64,000 bases of DNA from Paucibacter sp. DJ2R-2 (GCF_025717675.1 NZ_JAJIRT010000013.1:1-64000); one strand, 5' to 3'; shown: positions 7,452-16,495, counted from the first letter of the stretch. The notes: generated by a model not told the origin, from the letters alone. Made by a program: numbers and translations.

Positions 7452-8999
7452 ATGGACAGACGGCGATTTTTGGCTTGGGGCGGCGTGGGCTGCCTGGCCG
7501 CCACGGGTTTGCCGGGCTGCGGTGGTGGCGGGTCAGGCACCGATGCATTGCCTCCGCCCGCCCCGACCCCCGCGCCGACCCCGGCCCCACCAGGGCCTGA
7601 GCCTGCGGAATGGCAGCGCCTGGCTGCTCAGCTGCAGGGGCAGCTGCTGCGCCCTGGCGACGCGGCGTATGAAAGCCAGCGCCTGCTCGCCAATGCCCGC
7701 TATGACGCCTTGCTGCGCCCGGCCGGCTTGGTTCGCTGCGCCGGCGCCGCCGATGTCAGCGCGGCCCTGGCCTTTGCCAGCCGCAACAGCCTGGCCCTGA
7801 CGCCGCGCAGCGGCGGCCACAGCTATCTGGGCGCGTCCAGCGGCCCCGGCCTGGTGATCGATGTCGGGCCGATGAACAGCGTGCGGCTGGACGGCGAGAT
7901 CGCCGTGGTGGGTGCAGGGGCGACGCTTGCCGATGTGTATGAAGGGCTGCTCCAGCACGGGCGCTGCATTCCCTCGGGCAGCTGCCTCAGCGTCGGCATC
8001 ACTGGCATCACGCTGGGCGGAGGCTTCGGGGTACTGGACCGCGCCCATGGGCTGAGCTGCGATGCCCTGGTCGGAGCGAAGGTGGTCAATGCCGAAGGGC
8101 AGACCCTGGTCTGCGATGCCGGCCAGAACAGCGATTTGTTCTGGGCCTTGCGCGGTGGTGGCGGTGGGCAGTTCGGCGTTGTGACCGAGCTGCGCTTTCA
8201 AACCCATGCTGAGGGCACGCTGCTGCAGTTCAGCGCCTCTTTCCCCTTGGATGATCTGGAGCCGGTGCTGGCCGCCTGGCAGCGCTGGCCTGAGCAGGGG
8301 CTGCCGGATTCGGCCTGGTCGCAGCTTGCCCTGTCGCCGGGCGGCGGCCGGCTTTGGGGTCTGGCCCTTGGTACTCACAGCGAAGCGGCCCAGTTCGCTC
8401 CCATCTGGCAGGCGCTGCTGACGCGTATCAATCGTTCAGGCGTAGTGGCTGCCCCTCTGCAGGCCCGCAGCTATAGGGACGTGTTGCTCGGTGATTGCGC
8501 TGGTTTTAGCCTGGCGCAATGCCATTTGCCGGCTCAGAATCCGGCCGGCCGACTGGGGCGGGTGGCCATGGCGGCCAGCTCGGACTTCTTCGACCAAGCC
8601 TTGCCCGCAGAAGGCATGCTCACTCTGGCCCAGGCCCTGCGGTTGCGACGAGGCCAGGGCTCGGGCGGCGTGATCCTGAATTTGATGGGCGGCGCCATCG
8701 CCCGCGTGCCGGCGCAAGCGACCGCATTTGCGCACCGAGCGGCACGGTTCAGCGCCCAGTACGGCGTGGAGTTGCCGCCGTTTGCCGGCGCCGCTGCCGT
8801 GGAGGAGGGGGCCGCTTGGTCCCACGGCCTGCGTCAGCTGATGCAGCCTTGGAGCAGTGGCCGGGCCTATCTGAACTACCCTGACGCCGCCATCGCCCAG
8901 CCACTGATCGCCTATCACGGCGCCCACCTGGCGCGGCTGCAGCAGATCAAACAGGCCCAGGATCCGGCCGGGGTGTTCAAGACCATCCAGGGGCTTTAG
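7452..8999 (+). CDS. Exported FAD-linked oxidase, berberine-bridge-enzyme type (lipoprotein)
   Basis: 515 residues. The N-terminus MDRRRFLAWGG is a twin-arginine-like signal and LPGC (20-23) is a lipobox, so it is probably exported and lipid-anchored. A Pro/Ala-Thr linker (34-50) precedes a PCMH-type FAD-binding domain (about 88-270). H123 in GGHSY and C178 in GSCLSVGITGITLGGGFG match the two residues that covalently hold FAD in BBE-like oxidases. The C-terminal BBE segment carries NYPD and the family end RLQQIKQAQDPAGVF. Family members oxidise sugars, alkaloids or alcohols with oxygen; the substrate here is unknown. Start chosen for the signal peptide; GGAGCAGG lies just upstream. Confidence 0.87.
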   Translation: MDRRRFLAWGGVGCLAATGLPGCGGGGSGTDALPPPAPTPAPTPAPPGPEPAEWQRLAAQLQGQLLRPGDAAYESQRLLANARYDALLRPAGLVRCAGAADVSAALAFASRNSLALTPRSGGHSYLGASSGPGLVIDVGPMNSVRLDGEIAVVGAGATLADVYEGLLQHGRCIPSGSCLSVGITGITLGGGFGVLDRAHGLSCDALVGAKVVNAEGQTLVCDAGQNSDLFWALRGGGGGQFGVVTELRFQTHAEGTLLQFSASFPLDDLEPVLAAWQRWPEQGLPDSAWSQLALSPGGGRLWGLALGTHSEAAQFAPIWQALLTRINRSGVVAAPLQARSYRDVLLGDCAGFSLAQCHLPAQNPAGRLGRVAMAASSDFFDQALPAEGMLTLAQALRLRRGQGSGGVILNLMGGAIARVPAQATAFAHRAARFSAQYGVELPPFAGAAAVEEGAAWSHGLRQLMQPWSSGRAYLNYPDAAIAQPLIAYHGAHLARLQQIKQAQDPAGVFKTIQGL

Positions 9000-9060
9000 C
9001 CCGGCAAAGTTACACTGGCCGCCCAGCGTTTCTCACGCGTTTCTCGCGCCCCCGACAACC

Positions 9061-9486
9061 ATGGCCGGCCTCAGCCCCGACTCACCCAGCCCGACCGACA
9101 TCACCGTGCACCAGCAGAGCCGGGTGTTGGAGGTGGCGTTTTCCGACGGCGCGCGTTTCCGCATCCCCTTCGAGCTGATGCGTGTCTACAGCCCCTCGGC
9201 CGAGGTGCAGGGCCATGGGCCGGGCCAGGAAACGCTGCAAACCGGCAAGCGTGAGGTGCAGATCACCGGCCTGGAGCCGGTCGGCCATTACGCCGTGCGG
9301 CCGCAGTTTTCCGACGGCCACGACAGCGGCCTGTTCACCTGGGACTATCTCTACCGCCTGGGCCGGGACGAGTCGCAACTCTGGCGCGACTATGAAGCGC
9401 GCCTGGCGACAGCCGGCCTCAGCCGCGATGCGGCCATGAAGCCGGCAGCGGCCGCAGGCGGCGGCCACGGCTGCGCCAGCCATTGA
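9061..9486 (+). CDS. DUF971 (gamma-butyrobetaine hydroxylase N-terminal-like) protein
   Basis: 141 residues. The domain spans about 14-115 and shows the family pattern [32 protein letters not shown] and later [27 protein letters not shown]. Stand-alone DUF971 proteins are often linked to iron-sulfur or ubiquinone genes; function unproven. It sits 68 bases upstream of ubiE, a gene order I recall as conserved in Burkholderiales, so co-transcription is likely. Confidence 0.9.
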   Translation: MAGLSPDSPSPTDITVHQQSRVLEVAFSDGARFRIPFELMRVYSPSAEVQGHGPGQETLQTGKREVQITGLEPVGHYAVRPQFSDGHDSGLFTWDYLYRLGRDESQLWRDYEARLATAGLSRDAAMKPAAAAGGGHGCASH

Positions 9487-9554
9487 ACGCACGAACGAGC
9501 AAGCAAGCGCAGGCCGCACGGCGCCGCAAACCCATTTTTCGAGAGCACCGCACC

Positions 9555-10286
9555 ATGAGCAGCACCCATTTCGGCTTCCAGACCGTCGACGAGCGCGAGA
9601 AGGCCAGCCGCGTGCGCGGCGTGTTTGACTCGGTGGCGTCGAAGTACGACGTCATGAACGACCTGATGTCCATGGGCATGCACCGCGCCTGGAAGGCCTA
9701 CACCGTGGCCGTCGCCAATCTCAAGGCTGGTGATCGGGTGTTGGACATCGCCGGAGGCACCGGAGACCTGTCACGCGCCTTCGCCAAGAAGGTGGGCGAG
9801 AGCGGCATGGTGGTGCACACCGACATCAATGAAGCGATGCTGCGCCAGGGCCGCAACCGCCTGCTCGACGAAGGTCTGATCCTGCCGACCAATCTCTGCG
9901 ACGCCGAAAAGCTGCCCTACAAGGCCGGTAGCTTCGACCTGGTCAGCGTGGCCTTCGGCCTGCGCAATATGACCCACAAGGACCAGGCTCTGGCCGAGAT
10001 GTGCCGTGTACTCAAGCCTGGTGGCCGACTGCTGGTGCTGGAGTTCTCCAAGGTGGCCGCGCCGCTGCAGAAGCCCTATGACTGGTACTCCTTCAAGATC
10101 CTGCCCAAACTGGGCCAGATGATCGCCGGCGACGCCGAAAGCTACCGCTACTTGGCCGAGTCCATCCGCATGCATCCGGGCCAGCAGGAACTCAAGGCCT
10201 TGATGAAGACGGCCGGCTTCGGCCATGTCGATGTGCACAATCTGAGCGCCGGCGTGGTGGCGCTGCATGCCGGCATCAAGTGCTGA
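9555..10286 (+). CDS. ubiE: Ubiquinone/menaquinone C-methyltransferase UbiE
   Basis: SAM-dependent C-methylation in ubiquinone (and menaquinone) synthesis. 243 residues beginning [13 protein letters not shown]; the family pattern [24 protein letters not shown] is at 24-47, SAM motif [13 protein letters not shown] at 62-73, and the later motifs [16 protein letters not shown] and LEFSK are present. It is followed not by the usual accessory ubi genes but by the EPS locus; ubiJ and ubiB appear 34 kb away on the same strand. Confidence 0.97.
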   Translation: MSSTHFGFQTVDEREKASRVRGVFDSVASKYDVMNDLMSMGMHRAWKAYTVAVANLKAGDRVLDIAGGTGDLSRAFAKKVGESGMVVHTDINEAMLRQGRNRLLDEGLILPTNLCDAEKLPYKAGSFDLVSVAFGLRNMTHKDQALAEMCRVLKPGGRLLVLEFSKVAAPLQKPYDWYSFKILPKLGQMIAGDAESYRYLAESIRMHPGQQELKALMKTAGFGHVDVHNLSAGVVALHAGIKC

Positions 10287-10673
10287 ACGCGGGAGCGTGA
10301 AGGACGGGCGCTGAGGCACCGCCCGCTGCTGTTTGGGCGACGCGTGCGCTTCGCACGTGTGTGCGAAGCGAAGCACGATCAAATCGGCCGCGGCCGATTG
10401 TGACTATTCGAAATGACACATCCATTTCGACCTCTGCCGGAGGTGGTTCAGGGTATTCCCTCGACCGCTGAATCTCGCCCCGGCGAGCGGGCCGCCACTG
10501 CGGGTAAACCGCGAGAAAGAACCCCCCCCGATTACCGGTCTGGCCGAGGCTAATTGTCATTTTCCAAAGTTACACTCGCTCGTCCCAGAGAGGGCGAGGT
10601 TGCATGCTGCGTTGCAGCATCAGATTTGGCGCCCGAAGCCGGCGCATTGCGCAAGTAGAGAGAAAGACAAGCC
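10287..10673. promoter_or_regulatory. Palindrome-rich 387-base leader between ubiE and epsD
   Basis: No gene seen. The region holds, in order: a perfect hairpin GCTTCGCAC/GTGCGAAGC (10348-10369, 4-base loop, no T-run); a perfect 18-base palindrome AATCGGCCGCGGCCGATT (10382-10399); an inverted repeat TCGAAATG-N7-CATTTCGA (10408-10430); a run of nine C (10521-10529 area) and AT-richer DNA with TTGTCA (10554-10559). The first hairpin may end ubiE transcription; the others are operator or mRNA-leader candidates for the EPS operon. A promoter could not be pinned down. Confidence 0.5.
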
Positions 10674-11705
10674 ATGTACCTGACGAATCAAGAAAATGCC
10701 CGCGCTGTGAACGGCTCGGCTGGTTTTGCCGGCTTGCGCGTGGCGGCGGTTGCCGCTGCGGTCGTGGCCGTGATGCTGGCGGGTTGTGGTGGAGAGAGCA
10801 GCAAGTCCGACAAGGCGTCGCAGACGGCCGCCAAGGTCAACAAAGAAGAGATCACGGTTCATCAGATCAACTTTGTGCTGCAGCGCCAACAAGGCCTGAA
10901 GCCGGAGCAGGCCGAAGCCGCCAGCAAGCAGGTGCTGGAGCGTTTGATCGAGCAAGAGTTGGCCGTGCAAAAGGCGCAGGAGCTGAAGCTCGACCGCGAC
11001 CCGCGTGTGGTGCAGCAGATCGAAGCCGCCAAACGCGAAATCATTGCCCGCGCCTACGTCGAGCGGATCGGTGAATCGATCGCCAAGCCGACCAGCGAGG
11101 AAGTGGCCAAGTATTACAACGAGAAACCCGCGCTCTTCAAGGACCGCCGTATTTACAGCCTGCAGGAATTGGTCATCGAAGCCAAACCCGAGCAGTTTGG
11201 TCAATTGCGCCAGAAACTCGAAAGCGCCAAGAATGTGGGCGAGTTTGCTGAGTTTCTCAAGGCCAATGATTTCCGCTTCACAGGCAATCAGGCCGTGCGT
11301 GCTGCCGAGCAGCTGCCGCTCAATGGCCTGGAGTCGATCGCCCGCATGAAGGACGGCGACTCTGCCGTGACCCAGACCGCCAATGGCATCACCGTGCTGT
11401 TCCTGGTTGGCTCGCGCAGCCAGCCGGTGGATGAGACACGTGCTCGCCCGGCCATCGAAGCCTTCCTGGTCAACCAGCGCAAGTCCGAGGTGGTGCAGAA
11501 GGACATCAAGGGCCTGCGTGACGCGGCCAAGATCGACTACATCGGCAAGTTCGCCGGTGGCCCGGCAGCTGCTGCATCGGCCGCTGCAATGCCTGCACCG
11601 TCCGCTGCACCGGCGGTGGCTCCGGCCCCTGCGGTCGAGGCGCCGGCGGCTGCCGCCAGCGGCCTCAACGCGGCTGACATCTCCAAGGGTATGGGCCTGA
11701 AGTGA
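10674..11705 (+). CDS. epsD: EpsD family peptidyl-prolyl cis-trans isomerase lipoprotein
   Basis: 343 residues, first gene of the exosortase-B type EPS operon. LAGC at 35-38 is a lipobox after a hydrophobic signal, so it is a periplasm-facing lipoprotein. The body resembles SurA/PpiD-type foldases: an N-terminal chaperone helix region (ALEEITVHQINFVLQ-like, about 55-140) and a parvulin-like part (about 145-235). The tail from about 290 is Ala/Pro-rich and low complexity. EpsD proteins (methanolan-type clusters) are presumed to help fold the export apparatus. The ATG is preceded by AGAGAGAAAGACAAGCC, a plausible ribosome site. Confidence 0.9.
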   Translation: MYLTNQENARAVNGSAGFAGLRVAAVAAAVVAVMLAGCGGESSKSDKASQTAAKVNKEEITVHQINFVLQRQQGLKPEQAEAASKQVLERLIEQELAVQKAQELKLDRDPRVVQQIEAAKREIIARAYVERIGESIAKPTSEEVAKYYNEKPALFKDRRIYSLQELVIEAKPEQFGQLRQKLESAKNVGEFAEFLKANDFRFTGNQAVRAAEQLPLNGLESIARMKDGDSAVTQTANGITVLFLVGSRSQPVDETRARPAIEAFLVNQRKSEVVQKDIKGLRDAAKIDYIGKFAGGPAAAASAAAMPAPSAAPAVAPAPAVEAPAAAASGLNAADISKGMGLK

Positions 11706-11713
11706 AGCGCATC

Positions 11714-12565
11714 ATGACGAAGAAGTCCTTGTCTCTCTCCTCCCTGAGCGGGCTGGCGCTGGTGGCTGCCTTGGTGGCTGCCCAGGCTCCGGCTGCGGCG
11801 CAGACTTCGGTCAAGGCCGGTGCCGCCGCCCCTGCGACGCTGGAGTACCAGCTCGGTTCCGGCGACGTGCTGCGCATCTCGGTCTACCAGAATCAGGACC
11901 TGACGCTGGAAACCCGGGTCGCCGAGAGCGGCATGATCTCCTTCCCGCTGCTGGGCAATATCCGCATCGGCGGCCTGAGCGCCACGCAGGCTGAGAAGCT
12001 GATCGCTGACGGCTTGAAGAACGGCAACTTCGTCAAAAACCCGCAAGTCACCGTGGTGGTGTTGCAGGTCAAGGGCAACCAGGCCAGCGTCTTGGGCCAG
12101 GTCAACCGCCCGGGCCGCTACCCGATCGAAACCGCCGATATGCGCCTGACCGATCTGCTGGCCAATGCCGGCGGCATCGCCGTCACCGGCGCCGAAGTGC
12201 TGGTGCTCAGCGGCTCGCGTAACGGCCAGCCTTATCGTGCTGAGATCGACCTGCCTGGCATCTTCACGCCCGGCGGCCGCGAGCAAGACGTGCTGATCCA
12301 GAACGGCGATGTCATCTGGGTCGAACGCGCGCCCATGGTCTATATCTACGGCGAAGTGCAGCGCCCCGGCCCGATGCGCCTGGAGCGCGGCATGACCGTC
12401 ATGCAGTCGCTGGCCACCGGCGGCGGCATCACCCAGCGCGGCACCGAAAAAGGCATCCGCGTGCACCGCAAGGGCCCGGACGGCAAGGTCCAAGTGCTTC
12501 AGATCCCGATGGACGAGGGCTTGAAGGATGGGGATGTTGTGTACGTCAAAGAGAGCCTGTTCTGA
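11714..12565 (+). CDS. epsE: Polysaccharide export protein EpsE (Wza-like)
   Basis: 283 residues from ATG 11714 (a GTG at 11702 overlapping the epsD stop is an alternative). It has a signal peptide (to about residue 30), a polysaccharide export domain beginning YQLGSGDVLRISVYQNQDLT (about 45-130) and SLBB-type domains (QASVLGQVNRPGRYPI; MVYIYGEVQRPGPMRLE). It should form the outer-membrane or periplasmic part of the EPS channel with EpsL and EpsF. No lipobox cysteine is seen in the signal region, unlike E. coli Wza. Confidence 0.93.
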   Translation: MTKKSLSLSSLSGLALVAALVAAQAPAAAQTSVKAGAAAPATLEYQLGSGDVLRISVYQNQDLTLETRVAESGMISFPLLGNIRIGGLSATQAEKLIADGLKNGNFVKNPQVTVVVLQVKGNQASVLGQVNRPGRYPIETADMRLTDLLANAGGIAVTGAEVLVLSGSRNGQPYRAEIDLPGIFTPGGREQDVLIQNGDVIWVERAPMVYIYGEVQRPGPMRLERGMTVMQSLATGGGITQRGTEKGIRVHRKGPDGKVQVLQIPMDEGLKDGDVVYVKESLF

Positions 12566-12574
12566 GATCCCGCC

Positions 12575-13984
12575 ATGAACTTCACACAAATTTTCTCAAT
12601 TCTTAAGGCTCGCTGGGTGGTTGGAGCTTTGGTTCTTGGCGCCACGCTCCTCGCAACTTTGGTGATCAGCCTGATCTTGCCCAAGCAGTACTTGGCTACG
12701 GCGAGCGTGGTGGTGGATGTCAAGCCGGATCCGATTTCGGCGATGGCTTATGGCTCCATGGTTTCCCCCGGCTTCATTGCGACCCAGGTTGACATCATTC
12801 AAAGCGAGCGTGTCGCCCAGCGGGTGGTGCGCAACTTGAAGCTGACGGAGAACCCACAGATTCGGGAGCAATGGAAGGAAGCAACAGGCGGGCAAGGCAG
12901 CTTGGATGCCTGGATTGCCGATTCCTTTCAGAAGTACATGGACGTCAAACCGTCCCGTGAGTCGAATGTGCTGTCGATCTCTTATCGGGCACCCGACGCA
13001 CGTTTCGCTGCTGGGCTTGCGAACGCATTTGTTCAAGCCTATGTGGAGACTTCACTGGAGCTGAGGGTGGACCCGGCTCGCGAGTACAGCAACTTTTTCG
13101 ACATGCGGGCGAAGGAGGGGCGTGAGGCGGTGGAGAAGGCTCAGAACAAGTTGAGCGCATTTCAGTCTGAGAAGGGCATCACAGCTGCGGATGAGCGACT
13201 GGACATTGAAAACACACGCCTCAATGAGTTGTCCTCGCAACTGGTCGCCTTGCAAGCCCTGGCGTCTGAATCCAGCAGCCGCTTGAACCAGGCGCAAAGC
13301 GGCTCTGCGGACAAGATGCAAGAAGTCTTCAACAGTCCGGTGGTTGCGGGATTGAAGGCCGATGTTTCCCGTCAGGAAGCTCGACTGCAAGAATTCAATG
13401 TCAAGCTGGGTGAAAGCCACCCGCAGGTGGTTGAGCTGAAGGCGAACTTGAATGAGTTGCGGGATCGCTTGAATTTGGAGGTGAAGCGCATCAGCGGCGG
13501 CGTGTCGGTGAGCTACAACATCAACAAGCAACGGGAAGCGCAGGTTCGCTCCGAGCTTGCAGCTCAACGAGCAAAAGTCTTGCAGATGAAGGCGGTTCGT
13601 GACGAGGGCGCGGTTCTGGTTCGTGACCTCGAGAACGCTCAGCGTGCCTACGACGCCATCACCGCGCGACGCAATCAAAGCAGCCTTGAGAGTCAGACAA
13701 CTCAGAGCAGCGTGAACGTGCTCAGCCAGGCTGTTGCCCCTGTGTTGCCGGCGTCGCCCAAGCTGGTCCTGAATCTGGTTCTGTCCCTGTTTGTCGGCAG
13801 CATGTTGGCCCTCGGCACGGTCATGGTGATGGAAATGAGGGATCGTCGGGTCCGCAGCCAAGAAGACGTCTCGACCTTGCTGGGTCTGCCGGTGATTGGG
13901 GTCCTGCCCAAACCTGGGGCACGCAATCTCAAGGCCCTTCCCAACCAAATGAAACAGCGCGTACTCGGCAACTCAGCTCTCTGA
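12575..13984 (+). CDS. epsF: Chain length determinant protein EpsF (Wzz/PCP family)
   Basis: 469-residue inner-membrane polysaccharide co-polymerase. A Wzz N-terminal domain with one membrane segment (about 15-37) is followed by a long periplasmic coiled-coil region (about 160-370, many Gln/Glu/Leu heptads) and a second membrane segment (about 408-430). It controls polymer length and contacts the EpsG kinase. It lies nine bases after epsE, in the same operon. Codon use and GC drop slightly here compared with epsE. Confidence 0.93.
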   Translation: MNFTQIFSILKARWVVGALVLGATLLATLVISLILPKQYLATASVVVDVKPDPISAMAYGSMVSPGFIATQVDIIQSERVAQRVVRNLKLTENPQIREQWKEATGGQGSLDAWIADSFQKYMDVKPSRESNVLSISYRAPDARFAAGLANAFVQAYVETSLELRVDPAREYSNFFDMRAKEGREAVEKAQNKLSAFQSEKGITAADERLDIENTRLNELSSQLVALQALASESSSRLNQAQSGSADKMQEVFNSPVVAGLKADVSRQEARLQEFNVKLGESHPQVVELKANLNELRDRLNLEVKRISGGVSVSYNINKQREAQVRSELAAQRAKVLQMKAVRDEGAVLVRDLENAQRAYDAITARRNQSSLESQTTQSSVNVLSQAVAPVLPASPKLVLNLVLSLFVGSMLALGTVMVMEMRDRRVRSQEDVSTLLGLPVIGVLPKPGARNLKALPNQMKQRVLGNSAL

Positions 13985-14053
13985 TTGCCCTAGCCGCAAG
14001 TTACCCGATGCAGTCGCGACCAGTCACGTTGTCTGGCGCAGAAGAAAGACACC

Positions 14054-14914
14054 ATGGCTGATAGTCAAACCTCCATCCAAGATCGCTCCATCGGCAACAT
14101 CATTGCCGAGACTCGCAACCTTGGGGTCGATCAGGTCGAGAAAATCCTGGCTTACCAACGCGAGAAGCGCGTCAAGTTCGGTGAAGCTGCAGTGGCCTTG
14201 GGGCTGGCCAGTTCAGATGACGTTTTGTTCGCCTTGTCGCAACAGTTCCATTACGCCTACGCGCAGGATGAGACGAAGCAATTCAGCGCTGAACTGGTCG
14301 CCTTGAACCAACCCTTCTCGGCTGCCTCGGAAACTTTCCGAGCCATCCGCAGCCAGGTGATCATGCGGTTCTTTGGCGAGCCTGGAGCTGCGCCTCGTGC
14401 GCTGGCTGTAATCAGTCCGGAGTCCGGCGACGGAAAGAGTTACTTCGCCGCCAACCTGGCTGCAACGCTTGCGCAACTGGGCGGCCGTACCTTGCTCGTC
14501 GATGCGGATTTGCGTGGGCCACGCCAGCACGAGGTGTTTCATCTTCGAAATGAATCCGGGCTCTCCGGAGTTTTGGCTGGGCGAGCAGAAGCGAATGTGA
14601 TCCAGCAGGTTCCGGGCATTCCGAGTCTGTTTGTTCTGCCGGTCGGCGTCACGCCGCCGAATCCAGTCGAACTGGTGGAGCGCCCGGCGTTTGGCTTGCT
14701 GATGCGTGAATTGGTGTCGAAGTTCGATCACGTGATCGTCGATACACCGGCTGCTCGCCTGGGTTCTGACGCCAGCGTGATTGCCGCGCGATGCGGCGGC
14801 GCCTTGATCGTGGCTCGCAAAGATGCGTCCCGTGTTGATGCCTTGCAAGAGCTCGTGGCAACCGTTGCCGAGTCCTCGGCGAAGGTGGTCGGCGTGATCA
14901 TGAATGAATTCTGA
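14054..14914 (+). CDS. epsG: Chain length determinant-associated tyrosine kinase-like ATPase EpsG
   Basis: 286 residues, BY-kinase fold: Walker A in SPESGDGKSY (121-130), A' LLVDADLRGPRQ (147-158) and B HVIVDTPA. An N-terminal extension (about 10-70) resembles the small helical domain found at the start of GspE/PilB-type ATPases (IGNIIAETRNLGVDQVEKILAYQ). The C-terminus ends GVIMNEF with no tyrosine cluster, so classical autophosphorylation as in Wzc is doubtful. It should partner with EpsF in length control. Stop shares a base with the xrtB start. Confidence 0.9.
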   Translation: MADSQTSIQDRSIGNIIAETRNLGVDQVEKILAYQREKRVKFGEAAVALGLASSDDVLFALSQQFHYAYAQDETKQFSAELVALNQPFSAASETFRAIRSQVIMRFFGEPGAAPRALAVISPESGDGKSYFAANLAATLAQLGGRTLLVDADLRGPRQHEVFHLRNESGLSGVLAGRAEANVIQQVPGIPSLFVLPVGVTPPNPVELVERPAFGLLMRELVSKFDHVIVDTPAARLGSDASVIAARCGGALIVARKDASRVDALQELVATVAESSAKVVGVIMNEF

Positions 14915-15813
14915 TGATGGTTGCTTCGCCGGCCAACGTGAACAAGGCTGAGCCCGAGCGTTTGATACCCAACGGTGTCGATGTTCGGGTGCTGCTCTTG
15001 GTCGCGGCAGCATTTTTGTTGCTTTACGTCCCGAGTTACATCACCTTGTCCTCGACCGTCTGGGCGAGCGATGAGCAAGGGCACGGCCCCATTATTCTGG
15101 CCGTGAGTGCGTGGATGCTTTATCGCATCAGGCATGAGCTCGTCGCAGTTCCCGGCACTCCCAGCCCGCAGTGGGCCTGGCCTGTTTTGGTCTTTGCGTT
15201 GCTGTTGTATGCGTTCGGGCGCTCCCAAGACATTTTGCTGTTTGAGGTCGGGTCGCAGATTCCGATGCTGGTCGGGCTGCTGCTGCTGTTTGGTGGGCCG
15301 CGAGTCCTGCGAAGGGCCTGGTTTCCGCTGTTCTTCCTGCTCTTCATGGTGCCGCTCCCAGATCTTCTTGTGAGTGCGGTCACCAGCCCCTTGAAGATGG
15401 CTGTTTCGAGTGTGGCCAGCACGTTGCTGTACCAGCTGGGTTATCCCATCGGCCGCTCTGGTGTGATGCTGACGGTTGGGCAGTACCAGCTTCTTGTGGC
15501 TGATGCCTGTGCGGGCCTGAACTCGATGTTCACCCTGGAAGCACTTGGCTTGCTGTACATGAACTTGATGAACTACACCTCAGCGGGGCGCAATATCACC
15601 TTGGCTGTTCTTTTGGTACCCATCTCGTTCTGCGCCAACATCGCCCGCGTCATGATTTTGGTGCTGGTCACTTACCACTTCGGCGATGAGGCTGGGCAGG
15701 GCTTTGTTCATGGCTTTGCCGGTATGGTGCTGTTCATGGTTGCCTTGGTTTTGATGTTGATTGCTGACAAGGTGCTGGGATTTTTCTTCGACGCCCGTCG
15801 GAATGGAGCTTGA
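14914..15813 (+). CDS. xrtB: Exosortase B (XrtB/EpsH)
   Basis: 299-residue polytopic membrane cysteine transpeptidase of the exosortase family, expected to cleave PEP-CTERM tails and join proteins to an extracellular partner. The catalytic triad is visible: C199 (ADACAGLNSMFTLEAL), R245 (NIARVMILV) and H266 (FVHGFAG). About eight membrane segments. Its place between epsG and epsI is the order of methanolan-type (XrtB) clusters. ATG overlaps the epsG stop (TGATG). No PEP-CTERM protein was found in the window. Confidence 0.95.
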   Translation: MMVASPANVNKAEPERLIPNGVDVRVLLLVAAAFLLLYVPSYITLSSTVWASDEQGHGPIILAVSAWMLYRIRHELVAVPGTPSPQWAWPVLVFALLLYAFGRSQDILLFEVGSQIPMLVGLLLLFGGPRVLRRAWFPLFFLLFMVPLPDLLVSAVTSPLKMAVSSVASTLLYQLGYPIGRSGVMLTVGQYQLLVADACAGLNSMFTLEALGLLYMNLMNYTSAGRNITLAVLLVPISFCANIARVMILVLVTYHFGDEAGQGFVHGFAGMVLFMVALVLMLIADKVLGFFFDARRNGA

Positions 15814-16495
15814 TGTGACTGTCAACCTGCGGCGTTCGCTGGCGGTGCTGGGCTTGTCATTGCTCACTGCGGCGGTGGCTTACACCTGGCGCCCGACTTT
15901 GCATTTGACCGACAGCATCGGGCAGCCCAAGCTTGAGGAGGCCTTCCCGGCTGCGTTTGGAGAGTGGCGTGTGGACGCCAATATGCCGGTGGTCTTGCCG
16001 GCGCCCGATGTTCAAGCGAAGCTGAATCAGATCTACAACCAGGTCCTCAGCCGCACCTATGTGTCGCCGCGTGGCGAGCGAATCATGTTGTCGGTCGCCT
16101 ATGGTGGCGATCAGTCCGATGGGACTCGCGCGCATCGCCCGGAGGTGTGCTACCCCGCGCAAGGTTTCCAGGTCAAAAGCAGCCAAGTGGCTGATTTGAG
16201 CTTGCCTGAAGGTCGGACGCTGCATGTGCGGCGGCTTGTTGCGCAGTTGGGACCACGGCATGAGCCCATCACCTATTGGGTGATGGTGGGCGATCAAGTG
16301 GCGACCAGCTCAACCGAACAAAAGTTGGCTCAGCTGCGATTTGGTGTGAAAGGGGTGATTCCCGACGGCATGCTGATTCGGGTCTCGTCCATTGATGATC
16401 AAACCGATCGTGCCTACGCCTTGCAAGCGCGATTCGTCGCCGACTTGCAGACCGGCATACCCACCGCATCGCGCGCACGAATTTTTGGTGGTTGA
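15803..16495 (+). CDS. epsI: Exosortase B-associated protein EpsI
   Basis: 230 residues: a membrane segment (about 10-28), then a periplasmic domain with the EpsI motif HRPEVCYPAQGF (around 112-123) and a later H-rich YWVM stretch. EpsI is an obligate partner of exosortases, sometimes fused to them, but its reaction is unknown; the conserved Cys suggests thiol chemistry. Start ATG 15803 overlaps xrtB by 11 bases; GTG at 15815 is an alternative. Confidence 0.9.
   Translation: MELDVTVNLRRSLAVLGLSLLTAAVAYTWRPTLHLTDSIGQPKLEEAFPAAFGEWRVDANMPVVLPAPDVQAKLNQIYNQVLSRTYVSPRGERIMLSVAYGGDQSDGTRAHRPEVCYPAQGFQVKSSQVADLSLPEGRTLHVRRLVAQLGPRHEPITYWVMVGDQVATSSTEQKLAQLRFGVKGVIPDGMLIRVSSIDDQTDRAYALQARFVADLQTGIPTASRARIFGG

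Noticed and set aside
10480-10530. GGGTAAACC...GAGAAAGAACC resembling pieces of a cyclic-di-GMP (GEMM) riboswitch
   Set aside because: The order and core nucleotides do not match the conserved aptamer when compared by eye.
10541-10655. Possible sigma-54 promoter before epsD (TGGCC..TTGT and TTGGCGC..ATTGC stretches)
   Set aside because: The spacing between the GG and GC elements does not fit the strict -24/-12 pattern in any of the candidates checked.
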